Shown here piece after piece: positions 8,767 through 16,785 of a stretch of DNA of 64,000 nucleotides. Every line of letters starts with the position of its first letter. The first letter of the stretch is position 1. Below the pieces are notes generated by a model. It was not told where the DNA came from, made no database searches, and was given only the letters and a program-made list of their open reading frames with translations. The stretch is from Arthrobacter sp. ISL-65 (GTDB lineage Bacteria > Actinomycetota > Actinomycetes > Actinomycetales > Micrococcaceae), in the NCBI RefSeq assembly GCF_018613795.1, contig NZ_JAGGPN010000004.1, positions 142,452 through 206,451 on the forward strand, in the 5' to 3' direction. Position numbers and translations under genes: made by a program.

Positions 8767-8969
8767 TAATCGAACTCGCGGGACTGCTCGCGGCTGCCGG
8801 CCTGCTCATGACCCTCGTGGCGCTCGAGGTCCGACGCACAGTCCCTGATACCGGGCAGCCCACACGCAAGGGGCTCCTTAGCCGAAGGGTGAGCCGGTGG
8901 GCAGTCGCCGCCATGTGGACGATGTACCTGTTCCTCTTCCTTCCACGCGTGCTGGGACTGCTCGCGTGA
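8763..8969 (+). CDS. Very small two-helix membrane protein
   Basis: This encodes 68 residues from ATG 8763, overlapping the previous stop as ATGA; the phosphoesterase GTG overlaps its own stop. It has two hydrophobic segments (ELAGLLAAAGLLMTLVAL and AVAAMWTMYLFLFLPRVLG) joined by a basic loop. No recognisable family. The unbroken series of 4-base overlaps on both sides is the main evidence that it is a real gene and functions with its neighbours. Confidence 0.6.
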   Translation: MIIELAGLLAAAGLLMTLVALEVRRTVPDTGQPTRKGLLSRRVSRWAVAAMWTMYLFLFLPRVLGLLA

Positions 8970-10018
8970 GCAGCCCCGCGCGGTGGTGGCTCCTCAGCGA
9001 CCTCCATCTGGGCGTGTCGGACGACGACCCGCGGAGCCCCGGCAGAGTGCTGCCCGAGTTCCTGCGCCGCGAGGTGCTCGCAGCCTCCGGTTCGCAGCAG
9101 CACGTCGCCTTCGTCGGCGACACGTTCGAGCTGGCCGGGTTCGCGGAGGACGAGAGCCTGGCCCGACTTGAGTCCATCCTCGCCCGCCACCCAGACACGT
9201 TCTCGGCGATGAAGGCGTGTGCGGCGCGCGGCGTGCAGCTGCACTTCGTGTGCGGCAACCACGACGTGGAGCTGGCCCGGCCCTCGGTCGCCGCCCGCCT
9301 GTCGGTGCTGCTGTCACCCGCCGAGCCGACGCGGGTCCGGGTATACCCGTGGTTCCTGCACGTGCCCCACGTGCTCGTGGCCGAGCACGGGCACCATCAC
9401 CACGCGCTGCATCGGATACCCGAGGTGCTCCGCGCGGCAGTTAACGGCACCGACGAGCTGGACCTGCCACCGCTCGCCGCCTGGAACGCCCTTCCGTCAA
9501 GGTCGCGCCTGAGCCGCGCCGGGGCCGTTGCCCGGGCCTGCCTGGCGTCCGAGCGGGCGGAACGCCGCGTCCGGCAGCCCGCGTATGACGAGCTGTTGCA
9601 GGCCGAGTCACAGCGGCTCGCGCTCGACGGGGTGGCCGTTCGGGACCTGGCGCGCCTGTCCCGGTTCCGGACGGTGTCGGCGCTCCCGGTCGCCGCGACC
9701 CGCATGGTGCTCGCGGCTGCCGGCCGCAGAGTCACCGGCGAGGAGGCTCCCGCGGCAGCGGGCCGGTTCGCACGTACCCTCGAGGCGCACGGTTCCGGGG
9801 TGGCCTGGTACGTCTCGGGCCACACCCACCGGGCCCTCGAGTCGGCGCTCGAGGCGAGCCCCACCCGGTACGTCAATACCGGCACGTGGGGTTCGGACGT
9901 CCGCGGGCGCGGACTTGACCAGTCGGACCGTCGGGCGTTCCCGTACGCCGTGGTCGACGTCGCCGCCGACGGAGCCACCAGCGGCGGGTTGCGGTACTGG
10001 CGTCCGGACGGTGGCTGA
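8966..10018 (+). CDS. Calcineurin-like metallophosphoesterase (LpxH-like)
   Basis: A 350-residue protein from GTG 8966, overlapping the upstream stop as GTGA. The metallophosphoesterase blocks are all present: SDLHLG (11-16), GDTFE (51-55, in place of the usual GDxxD), CGNHDVEL (GNHD 97-100), a His-rich HGHHHH block, and SGHTHRAL near the C-terminus. This pattern is nearest to UDP-diacylglucosamine hydrolase-like enzymes, but gram-positives lack lipid A, so the substrate is probably another pyrophosphate or phospholipid-linked intermediate. There is no signal peptide, so it is cytoplasmic. As the last gene of the plus-strand operon it may recycle or proofread lipid-linked donors. Confidence 0.8.
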   Translation: MSSPARWWLLSDLHLGVSDDDPRSPGRVLPEFLRREVLAASGSQQHVAFVGDTFELAGFAEDESLARLESILARHPDTFSAMKACAARGVQLHFVCGNHDVELARPSVAARLSVLLSPAEPTRVRVYPWFLHVPHVLVAEHGHHHHALHRIPEVLRAAVNGTDELDLPPLAAWNALPSRSRLSRAGAVARACLASERAERRVRQPAYDELLQAESQRLALDGVAVRDLARLSRFRTVSALPVAATRMVLAAAGRRVTGEEAPAAAGRFARTLEAHGSGVAWYVSGHTHRALESALEASPTRYVNTGTWGSDVRGRGLDQSDRRAFPYAVVDVAADGATSGGLRYWRPDGG

Positions 10019-10027
10019 GCCTGACCC

Positions 10028-10216
10028 GTGTCAGCGCACCCGCGGAGCGGGGCGAAATGCTTGAGGATTGCCGCGAGCAGCTGTCCTGCGCGAACAGCCG
10101 TCCTGGGGGATGACCAGTGGTCCCGAATCGAGGCGTTGCTGCCGACCTTAGATCCATCATGCCTGCGACGTGAACCCGACGCTGACCACAGCCAGGACCC
10201 GCCGAATCCACCGTGA
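10028..10216 (+). pseudogene. Fragment resembling the N-terminus of an IS5-type transposase
   Basis: The translated stretch includes VLGDDQWSRIEALLPTLDPS, which resembles the N-terminal helix of IS5/IS427-type transposases (…DDQWxRIExLLP…). It stops soon after and no DDE domain follows. It lies exactly where the two convergent halves of the glycopolymer locus meet. It may mark a past insertion or recombination; terminal inverted repeats were not found. Identification rests on about 20 residues. Confidence 0.4.
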
Positions 10217-10287
10217 CCCGCCGCATCCACTGGCGGCGGGGCTGGAACGGAACATGCCCTGGTGCGGGACGGTTGGATCAATCCGGG

Positions 10288-12405
10288 TTACGCCGCCGGC
10301 CAGAGACCACGTGCACCGGTTGCTGCCGGTGTGCCAGGCCCAGCCGCTGGAGGCGTTGCTGGCAACAGCATCCTGAGGCGCCAGATGGCAATCAGAGCCG
10401 CGCACGCCTGGGCGGCGGACCAAAGGGCTGCGACGCCGAGGAGGCCGAATTCGCGGGCGCCCAGCGAGGCTGGCCCCACGACAAGGACGGCAGCGAAGAC
10501 AGCTACGGCTGTGGCCTCGGCGAGGCGGCCTTGCGCCCGGCACAGACCGAAGTAAACCTGAGTCACGCAGCCCAGCAGCAACGCCGGCACCAGGACAGGA
10601 AGCAGGATGGCGGTCGCCGCGTACTCCGGGCCAAGGAAACCGAGAAGGTAGGGGCCAGCTATGAGCAACATGGCTCCGGCGACGGAAGTGAGGGCGAGGC
10701 TGGCCTTGAGTGCGGAGGACACCAGCCCAGGCCTTGACCTGCCTCCGGCCAACGCGGTCTGCAGGGAGAACCCGGAAGACTGAGGAAAGAAGAAGACCGC
10801 CGAAGCCATCATCCACGCCATGTACCAGGACGCGGTTGCGGCCGGGCCGAGGGTAGCGGCCACGATCAGTGGAAGGAGATACCGGGGGGCGCGGTCTGCG
10901 AGCATCAGCGCATGGTTCGGCAGGCCCGGCTTCAGCAGCCGCAGGGCCGGGCCGAGCCGGAGCCCGTGCTTCCAGTCCGGTGATACCCCGGCACGGTTGA
11001 GCTGGCGCAGCCCGAGGACCACACTGGCCAGGGCGCCGGCGCCCACCGCCGCCACCACCACTGCCACTTCCCGGATGCCGGCCGCCATGGCAAAGGCCAG
11101 CACAGCCAGTTGCACCAGGCTTTGGGTCAGGCTCCTGACCAGTGCGCGGTCAGAGCGTTCCTGCGCTACGCCCACGTGGTCCAGCTGATACGCGACCGCG
11201 GCGAACAGTGCCGTCGCGGAGAACATCCCGGTTATGACGGGATCGTTCCAGGCCAGGCCCACGCCAGACCCCAGCCAGTAGGTCACCGCCGCCACTGCAC
11301 CGGACAACACGACTGTGGAAACCCCAACGGTGAGGAGGCTGCTGGCAATCAGCCGGCGGCCGCCGTCGGACTGTCCGGGGAGCAGGGTAAGCGTGGCCGG
11401 CCCGACCCCCAGCATCCCGAGATGCACGGTCAGGAGGGCGGCGGCCACCACCGCAGAACCCATGCCGAGCTGCGCGGGCGGCAGCATGATCGCCGCCATC
11501 GCCCAGAACAGGAAACCGGTGGCCATCGGGGCCACCCGGGCGGCGGTCAGCCAGGCGGCGTTCCCGCCCACGGACAGGCCGGTGCCGGGCGGCCGCAGGA
11601 GCTCGCCGAACATCGACCTGTAGTTGTACACGAGGAAGCAGGCCCAGTACGCAAGGAACCGGGGCGCATGCAGCAGCGACAGGCCGGCGCCGCGGATGGC
11701 GGCCAGCAGCGGCAGCACCACAAGCCAGCCGGCGCGGCCTGGGTGCTTGCGGACCGTGCGGGCCAGCCCGGCGCCGTCCTGGAGCCACTGGTCGCGGGCG
11801 GCGTCGAATGTGTCCATGAACCGGTGCCGCACCGCAGTGATGCTGGAGACGCCAATGCGATAGCCCGCCTCTTCGAGCCTGATCCTAAGCTCGATGTCCT
11901 CGCCGGAGCGGAAGGTCTCATCGAACGCCACGGACAGCAGCACTTTCCTTCGCATGAGGGTGGCGCACACGCCGAACCACGAGCGTACCCGGCTGTGCAT
12001 GTGGTGCCAAGACAGGGCGGCACCCCAGTATCCGGGCCCGTCCGCCTCGCTGACCAGGCCGAACTGCAGCCCGTCGTAGCCGCAGGCCTTGAACTCGTCC
12101 AGGAGACCACCCAAGGCGCCCGGCGGAAGGACGACGTCGGCGTCGATCAGTGCTACCAGGTCGGAGCAGGCGTTCTCGACACCCAGCATCCGAGCTGCCG
12201 GCAACCCGCGGCCCTCGTCCGAGATGACGCGGGCGCCCATGGACCGTGCGATCTCCACTGTGTTGTCCGTGGAGCAGCCATCCACCACAATGATCTCGCG
12301 CGGCTTTTCGGCGCGGATGGATTCCAGGCATTCGCCCAGCCACCGCGCCGCATTCCGCGCGGGAACCACCACGGACACTTCGAGGTCGCTCACGTGGGCA
12401 CCCAA
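10288..12405 (-). CDS. Fusion protein: family 2 glycosyltransferase joined to a flippase
   Basis: This 705-residue protein has a GT-A domain in residues ~8-240 (VVVPARNAARWL, IIVVDGCSTDNTV, IDADVV, SGEDIELRIR), then a polytopic MOP-type flippase domain from ~280 to ~685. Both halves match the separate neighbours at 4486-5298 and 5295-6578. The TTG at 12405 is favoured because GGAGGAGTGAC lies just before it; a GTG at 12393 has no correctly spaced ribosome-binding site. The kinase stop is 2 bases upstream. Fusion suggests the glycosyl transfer and the export steps are coupled in one polypeptide. The C-terminal ~25 residues are low-complexity Ala/Pro/Gly. Confidence 0.85.
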   Translation of the reverse strand: MGAHVSDLEVSVVVPARNAARWLGECLESIRAEKPREIIVVDGCSTDNTVEIARSMGARVISDEGRGLPAARMLGVENACSDLVALIDADVVLPPGALGGLLDEFKACGYDGLQFGLVSEADGPGYWGAALSWHHMHSRVRSWFGVCATLMRRKVLLSVAFDETFRSGEDIELRIRLEEAGYRIGVSSITAVRHRFMDTFDAARDQWLQDGAGLARTVRKHPGRAGWLVVLPLLAAIRGAGLSLLHAPRFLAYWACFLVYNYRSMFGELLRPPGTGLSVGGNAAWLTAARVAPMATGFLFWAMAAIMLPPAQLGMGSAVVAAALLTVHLGMLGVGPATLTLLPGQSDGGRRLIASSLLTVGVSTVVLSGAVAAVTYWLGSGVGLAWNDPVITGMFSATALFAAVAYQLDHVGVAQERSDRALVRSLTQSLVQLAVLAFAMAAGIREVAVVVAAVGAGALASVVLGLRQLNRAGVSPDWKHGLRLGPALRLLKPGLPNHALMLADRAPRYLLPLIVAATLGPAATASWYMAWMMASAVFFFPQSSGFSLQTALAGGRSRPGLVSSALKASLALTSVAGAMLLIAGPYLLGFLGPEYAATAILLPVLVPALLLGCVTQVYFGLCRAQGRLAEATAVAVFAAVLVVGPASLGAREFGLLGVAALWSAAQACAALIAIWRLRMLLPATPPAAGPGTPAATGARGLWPAA

Positions 12406-12406
12406 G

Positions 12407-13507
12407 TCACTCCTCCAGCTTGGAGCTGATCAGGCCTGCCACATAGTCCGACGTCCGGTCGGCGGACCAGGAGGCGGGAATCCTGAGCAGGGAGCACGGC
12501 ACGTCCTCAAGGGCGCGGCGTACCACGGCTGCCTTCTGGCTGAAAAACTCCTCTAGCGGAACCAGGCCCGTCGCGCCGAGGGCCTCGATCAGCCGCCGTG
12601 ACACCACCGGGAGCTCGGAGTGGAAGTTCCCGACGATGCGGGAGGTCATCCACTCGCGGCTCCGTGTCTCCAGCCGGGCTTCGGAACCGTCGTAGCGCTC
12701 CAGGAAGATTGCCAGCCGGGTGAGCGCTGCCGATGAGATGCCGTCCTGCCCGAAAACCAGTTCTGGATGGACCATCCGGTGCTCCGGGGACCATCGGCGG
12801 GTGAAGGCGGCGGTCTTCGGATACCGGACGATCACCGGATGGACAGCCGTCGCAAGGTGGGCCACCGTGTTCGTCAGCCAGCCGGGAGCCAGCGGCTTAC
12901 GGGCGCCGCTGAACACCTCGGGGTAGATCCTGCGGTGGTGCGGCTTGAGGAACATCGGTTTCGCATAGCCCATGAGCATGCTGTCGGCATCCAGGAAAGC
13001 CCAGTCGTCGGCCATGAACCGCACACCGGGCATGGCCGTAAGCTTCGCGACCGTGCTGGTCTTGCCGACTCCGCCCCAGGCTGGAAGCAGGACCCCCGAG
13101 CCGCGGAAGTCCACCACCGCCGCGTGGATCATGGCGGCGTTTTGCCTGATGCAGAGCCGGTCCAGCAGGGGGATGACGGCGGTCAGCAGCTCGCCCCGGC
13201 CCTGGATCGAGTAACCGTCGCGGGTTTCCTGGACCTGGACGCGGTCCGCCGGGATGTAGAGCGACTCCGGCGTGAACCGGAAGGCATCCTCGGCGTGCGA
13301 CTGTTCCGCCACATCCGCCGTTTCCGCGCTGACATGCAGGCGGAGCGGTGCCCGGGACGGTCCCAGGAACGGAGCGAGCATGTCCCGCAGCTGCGCTTCG
13401 CCAGGGGTGCCGGGGGCCACTTCAATGCCCACGAGGCCGTGGACATCGAAGCTGGCGCCGGTGGACGGGAGCGAGTCCCTCAGGACGTCTTTTTCGGACT
13501 GACTCAT
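12407..13507 (-). CDS. HprK-like P-loop kinase of a polysaccharide cluster, copy 2
   Basis: A 366-residue paralogue of the kinase at 3384. It carries Walker A GGVGKTST, then FMADDWAF, YAKPMF, KPHHR and RRWSPEHRMV in the same order and spacing. The start is placed at ATG 13507 because GGAGGGCCCGAAGC precedes it and the length then equals copy 1; a longer open frame extends upstream to 13633 without support. It is immediately followed by the glycosyltransferase-flippase fusion, repeating the kinase-GT-flippase order of the plus-strand operon. The phospho-acceptor is unknown. The N-terminal ~100 residues are the most divergent part between the copies. Confidence 0.78.
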   Translation of the reverse strand: MSQSEKDVLRDSLPSTGASFDVHGLVGIEVAPGTPGEAQLRDMLAPFLGPSRAPLRLHVSAETADVAEQSHAEDAFRFTPESLYIPADRVQVQETRDGYSIQGRGELLTAVIPLLDRLCIRQNAAMIHAAVVDFRGSGVLLPAWGGVGKTSTVAKLTAMPGVRFMADDWAFLDADSMLMGYAKPMFLKPHHRRIYPEVFSGARKPLAPGWLTNTVAHLATAVHPVIVRYPKTAAFTRRWSPEHRMVHPELVFGQDGISSAALTRLAIFLERYDGSEARLETRSREWMTSRIVGNFHSELPVVSRRLIEALGATGLVPLEEFFSQKAAVVRRALEDVPCSLLRIPASWSADRTSDYVAGLISSKLEE

Positions 13508-13568
13508 GCTTCGGGCCCTCCAGCGGTCTCGTTGATTCGGGCAATGTTGCCCTGCGGGTACATCCGGA

Positions 13569-14576
13569 TCATTTGACTTCCCTCCAGCTGGCGCGGGACT
13601 CGTGCGGCTCGAGGCCCCCGCCCGTGGGATCAAGGGGCAGGCGGCGTCCCCGGATGTACCCGCAAGTAGTTACGGCCAGCACGGCCAGGATGGCCATTGC
13701 CCGGCGCAGACCGGCGGGGTCCGTTCCCCGGATCCTGCCCAAAATGCCAGCGGCTACGGCACGGGGCAGCACGCTGCGGACGTACCGGCGTTCGGGCCCC
13801 AGGGCGCGCTTGTGGCCGACGATCTTGCTGACCAGAGCTTTTGATATCCCCTCAGACCAGCCGCGCCGCAGCATGTAGTTCAGCGTGCCCCGCTGCGCGG
13901 GGACGTAATGGTTCACCACGGCCGCCGGTTCGTACACCACGCGGCCACCCGGCGAACCTATGGCGGCGCGGATGCAGATTTCCGTCTCCTCGCAGCCCAA
14001 AGGCAGCGAGTTCTGCCGGCCCAGGGACGTGTTGAAACCACCCGCCACCTGGAGAACCTGGGAACGGAAAGACATATTGGCGCCGACGACGTTGCGGACC
14101 TCGGCCGCCACCTTGGGCATGCCGCGGTGCGTGCAGCCGACGATCCAGTCCAGCTCCTCGCCGAAATAGGCCGGCCGGCTTGTTTCCCATTCCGGCACGA
14201 CACGTCCGCCCACGGCCAGCACATCGGGGTCGTCGTAGAGGGCCGTCAGCCGCTCCAGCCAGTCCGGGGCCGCCACTGCATCGTCATCGAGGAAGGCAAC
14301 GACTCCGGCCGTTGCCGCCGCGGCCCCCGTGTTCCGTGCTCCGGAGAGGCCTTTGGGGCCGGTGTTCTCCAGGAGCACGACATCATCGACCGAAAAGATG
14401 AGCCGCTTGTACAGGTCAACGTTGTAGTCGACCACCACGATGGTCTGCTGGGGCGGCACCGTTTGGGCGCGGACGGATTCGACGGCGGCCATCAGACGGT
14501 CCCATCGGTCTTCCGTGTAGGAGCAGATCACCACCGAAACGGCCGGAAGCCCTTCAGCGTGGTTCACGTTAATCAC
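13569..14576 (-). CDS. Family 2 glycosyltransferase
   Basis: A 335-residue GT-A protein with VSVVICSYTEDRWDRL, IVVVDYNVDLYKRL, a DDD motif in VVAFLDDDAVAAPDW, and the CEETEICIR motif typical of rhamnosyl/galactosyl-type family 2 enzymes. The C-terminus has one hydrophobic stretch near MAILAVLAVTTCG. The GTG at 14576 overlaps the end of the upstream glycosyltransferase; a second GTG three codons later (14567) has a better-spaced AGGTG. It belongs to the minus-strand operon with the kinase and fusion gene. The sugar specificity cannot be read from the sequence. Confidence 0.82.
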   Translation of the reverse strand: MINVNHAEGLPAVSVVICSYTEDRWDRLMAAVESVRAQTVPPQQTIVVVDYNVDLYKRLIFSVDDVVLLENTGPKGLSGARNTGAAAATAGVVAFLDDDAVAAPDWLERLTALYDDPDVLAVGGRVVPEWETSRPAYFGEELDWIVGCTHRGMPKVAAEVRNVVGANMSFRSQVLQVAGGFNTSLGRQNSLPLGCEETEICIRAAIGSPGGRVVYEPAAVVNHYVPAQRGTLNYMLRRGWSEGISKALVSKIVGHKRALGPERRYVRSVLPRAVAAGILGRIRGTDPAGLRRAMAILAVLAVTTCGYIRGRRLPLDPTGGGLEPHESRASWREVK

Positions 14577-15432
14577 CTGCTATCAGGCCAAGGACGGTTG
14601 CCGGATCCGTCGGAATGTGGGGGAGGGAGATGCTGGGGTACCTGTATTTCACACGTCTGAGCGACTCCGGCCGGGCGCCGGCCGTGGGTGCTTCCCAGCC
14701 CACGCATTCACGGGCCAGGGTCCTCAGTACGCGCCACCCGTCACGGAATGTATTCAGGTTGGAATTGCCGGAGATCCGGTTGAGTTCGGTGCTGGGCACC
14801 TCGGCGATCCGCAGGCCAGCCCTGGACGCGCGGACGATCAGCTCCGTCTCGATTTCGAACCCTTCCGACGCCAGTTCGAGGATCTGCAGGCATTCCCGCC
14901 GCATGGCGATGTAGCCGTAGCAGAGGTCGGAATAGTTGCTGTGGAGCACCACGTTGGCGAGGCGCGTCAGGGCCCGGTTGCCGGCGCTGCGGAGCAGCGT
15001 GATGTCCTCGGACCCGCCACCGGTGACGTACCGGGAGCCCTTGACGAAGTCGAATTCATGCTGCAGCGGGGTGACGAACCAGCCTATTTCCTGCGGATCC
15101 ATGCTCCCGTCCGCATCCAGCATGACAATGATGTCTCCGGAGGCCGCAGCGAGCCCGGCCCGGACGGCGAAACCCTTGCCGGCGTGGGTTTCCGAGACCA
15201 CCACCACGTCGAGGCGGAGGGCACGGGCAACGTCGACCGTGCTGTCCAGTGAACGGCCGTCGACGATCACCACTTCGTCCACGTAGGAGGGCATGCGGCG
15301 CAGAACCCACGGGAGGTTCATGGCTTCGTTCAGGGTGGGAATCACCACGCTGATGGAGGCCAGAGGAACCGGCGCCGGACTTGGTGCATGAACAGCCGAA
15401 ACTTGTATGGGGATGGTCACTAGCCTCACCAC
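14569..15432 (-). CDS. Family 2 glycosyltransferase (polyprenyl-phosphate sugar synthase-like)
   Basis: A 287-residue protein with ISVVIPTLNEAMNLPWVL, VVIVDGRSLDSTV, the metal site LDADGSMDP and a GSRYVTGGGS loop, as in DPM1-like enzymes that load a sugar onto polyprenyl phosphate. Such a lipid-linked donor could feed the GT-C-like protein at 6575. Its first ten codons (MVRLVTIPIQ) lie in the conserved leader and nearly equal those of the DNRLRE protein at 1003 (Ser for Thr at one place), although the proteins are unrelated. No other start exists before the domain, so translation must begin in the leader, without a clear Shine-Dalgarno. Confidence 0.85.
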   Translation of the reverse strand: MVRLVTIPIQVSAVHAPSPAPVPLASISVVIPTLNEAMNLPWVLRRMPSYVDEVVIVDGRSLDSTVDVARALRLDVVVVSETHAGKGFAVRAGLAAASGDIIVMLDADGSMDPQEIGWFVTPLQHEFDFVKGSRYVTGGGSEDITLLRSAGNRALTRLANVVLHSNYSDLCYGYIAMRRECLQILELASEGFEIETELIVRASRAGLRIAEVPSTELNRISGNSNLNTFRDGWRVLRTLARECVGWEAPTAGARPESLRRVKYRYPSISLPHIPTDPATVLGLIAGD

Positions 15433-15608
15433 TCATTGGGGTCGTATGCCTATGCCCGTCCCGAGCAGCTTCCCGGCTGGTTACGGGAAATCGAAGCGCC
15501 TGCTGCTGCGGTCCTGGCAACTTGCTTGCACTCCCCCTCGGATCATGTTCGGCTGAGCAGCCTGTAAAAAGCTTGGGATTCCTTGAAACAGCCCCAGTTT
15601 TGGGGGTC
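15403..15608 (-). promoter_or_regulatory. Conserved leader, right copy (opposite orientation)
   Basis: Read on the minus strand it follows the left copy at 825-1032: a CCCC/GGGG inverted repeat (AGCCCCAGTTTTGGGGGT on the plus strand), CCCAAGCTTTTTACA, then the same core from CCGAGGGGGAGTGC to GAGTGGTGAGGCTAGTG. The internal hairpin here is TTCCCG-N8-CGGGAA, stronger than in the left copy. It drives the minus-strand glycosyltransferase operon; its 5' end abuts the promoter of the divergent GH16 gene. In the shared coding part two of three differences are synonymous in the MVRLV frame, which supports that frame being translated. Confidence 0.7.
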
Positions 15609-15609
15609 A

Positions 15610-15627
15610 GGGATTCCTTGGAATCCC
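15610..15627. promoter_or_regulatory. Palindromic operator candidate before the GH16 gene
   Basis: GGGATTCC-TT-GGAATCCC is a perfect inverted repeat 26 bp upstream of the GH16 start. Its left half, GGGATTCCTTG, occurs again at 15575-15585, so there may be one full and one half site between the divergent glycosyltransferase and GH16 genes. Confidence 0.5.
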
Positions 15628-15653
15628 CAAGGCCCAAATGCCATAGTTTCCCC

Positions 15654-16766
15654 ATGGCCTCTACCCCAGCCCACGGTAACCAGCAAAAACACCGCGTATG
15701 GCGGTTCGCCGCGCTCGCCGCGGTGGCGATGCTCACCGCGTGCGCTCCCGTGGCCAAGGAAGCGCAGCGGCTGCCGTTGGACCGACTGCCCGAGACCCAA
15801 CCCTCAGCGGTCGGGCCGTCTACCAAGTCACAGTCGCCGGCTACGCCCTCTCCCGCCAAGCCCTCTGCAGCGGCACCAACTGGAGCGGCACCAACTGCAG
15901 CGGCACCGTCTGCAGTGGCACGGGCGGCAGCTGAACCAACTGCAGCTGCGCCGTCCACGGCGGCACCATCGGCGGGACGGCGGCCCACCCCGGGGCAGCC
16001 GGTGCCTGCCGTCGACCCGGCGGTGCACAAGTTGCCTGTAGGCGATTTGCCCGGCTGGAAGCAGGTCTTCGTGGAGGACTTTGAAGGCGGCGACGTTCCG
16101 ATTGGCGCATTTCCCGGCCCGGCCTACATTGATAAGTGGAGTGCCGGCTATAAGGACGGGTGGCCCGATTCCGCAGGCCAGACCGGCCAGCCTTCACGCT
16201 ACTATCCATCCAAGGTCCTCAGTGTGAAGAACGGCATGCTGGACTGGTACCTGCACACGGAGAACGGCATCTCAATGGGGGCCGCGCCTACTCCCAAGAT
16301 TCCGAATGCCACCACCAACCCTCCCCGCGCCAACAGCCTCCTCTACGGCAGGTACTCCGTCCGGTTCAAGGCAGATCCCCTGAAAGGCTTCAAGACAGCC
16401 TGGCTCCTGTGGCCGGACAGCAAGATGTGGCCCCGGGACGGAGAAATTGACTTTCCGGAAAGCGATCTGGCTACATCCTCGTTTTACGGAGCAGTGCACA
16501 AGATGGGCAAGGACCCGCGCGACACAGATGTCTTCTATGCCAATGCTTCGTTCACCTCCTGGCACGTCGCCACTATGGAGTGGACGCCGGGAAAGGTCGA
16601 GTTCTTCCTTGACGGCCACTCGCTCGGAGCAGGTACTTCCCGAGTGCCGAACACCCCCATGCATTACATACTCCAAACGGAATCCTGCATGTTCAATGTG
16701 TGCCCCAAACCTAAGACGGCAGGGCACCTCCACCTGGACTGGATCGCTATCTGGAAACGCGCCTAG
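15654..16766 (+). CDS. Lipoprotein GH16-family glucanase
   Basis: A 370-residue protein from ATG 15654. It has a basic start, a hydrophobic signal and the lipobox LTAC (Cys 30). An Ala/Pro/Thr-rich linker follows (~40-125), encoded by repeated GCGGCACC units. The GH16 domain carries the catalytic signature EIDFPE (264-269, consensus ExDxxE) and the expected Trp-rich cleft (FKTAWLLWPDS, SFTSWHVATMEW). GH16 enzymes cut or rearrange beta-1,3/1,4-glucans and galactans. Being next to the glycopolymer operons, it may trim, anchor or release that polymer at the cell surface. Substrate not determinable here. Confidence 0.88.
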   Translation: MASTPAHGNQQKHRVWRFAALAAVAMLTACAPVAKEAQRLPLDRLPETQPSAVGPSTKSQSPATPSPAKPSAAAPTGAAPTAAAPSAVARAAAEPTAAAPSTAAPSAGRRPTPGQPVPAVDPAVHKLPVGDLPGWKQVFVEDFEGGDVPIGAFPGPAYIDKWSAGYKDGWPDSAGQTGQPSRYYPSKVLSVKNGMLDWYLHTENGISMGAAPTPKIPNATTNPPRANSLLYGRYSVRFKADPLKGFKTAWLLWPDSKMWPRDGEIDFPESDLATSSFYGAVHKMGKDPRDTDVFYANASFTSWHVATMEWTPGKVEFFLDGHSLGAGTSRVPNTPMHYILQTESCMFNVCPKPKTAGHLHLDWIAIWKRA

Positions 16767-16785
16767 AGGGGTCGTAACTGCCCGC

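Noticed and set aside
10310..12429. Plus-strand frames over the fusion gene (for example 11110-12429)
   Set aside because: They are complement frames of the glycosyltransferase-flippase fusion and encode no recognisable protein.
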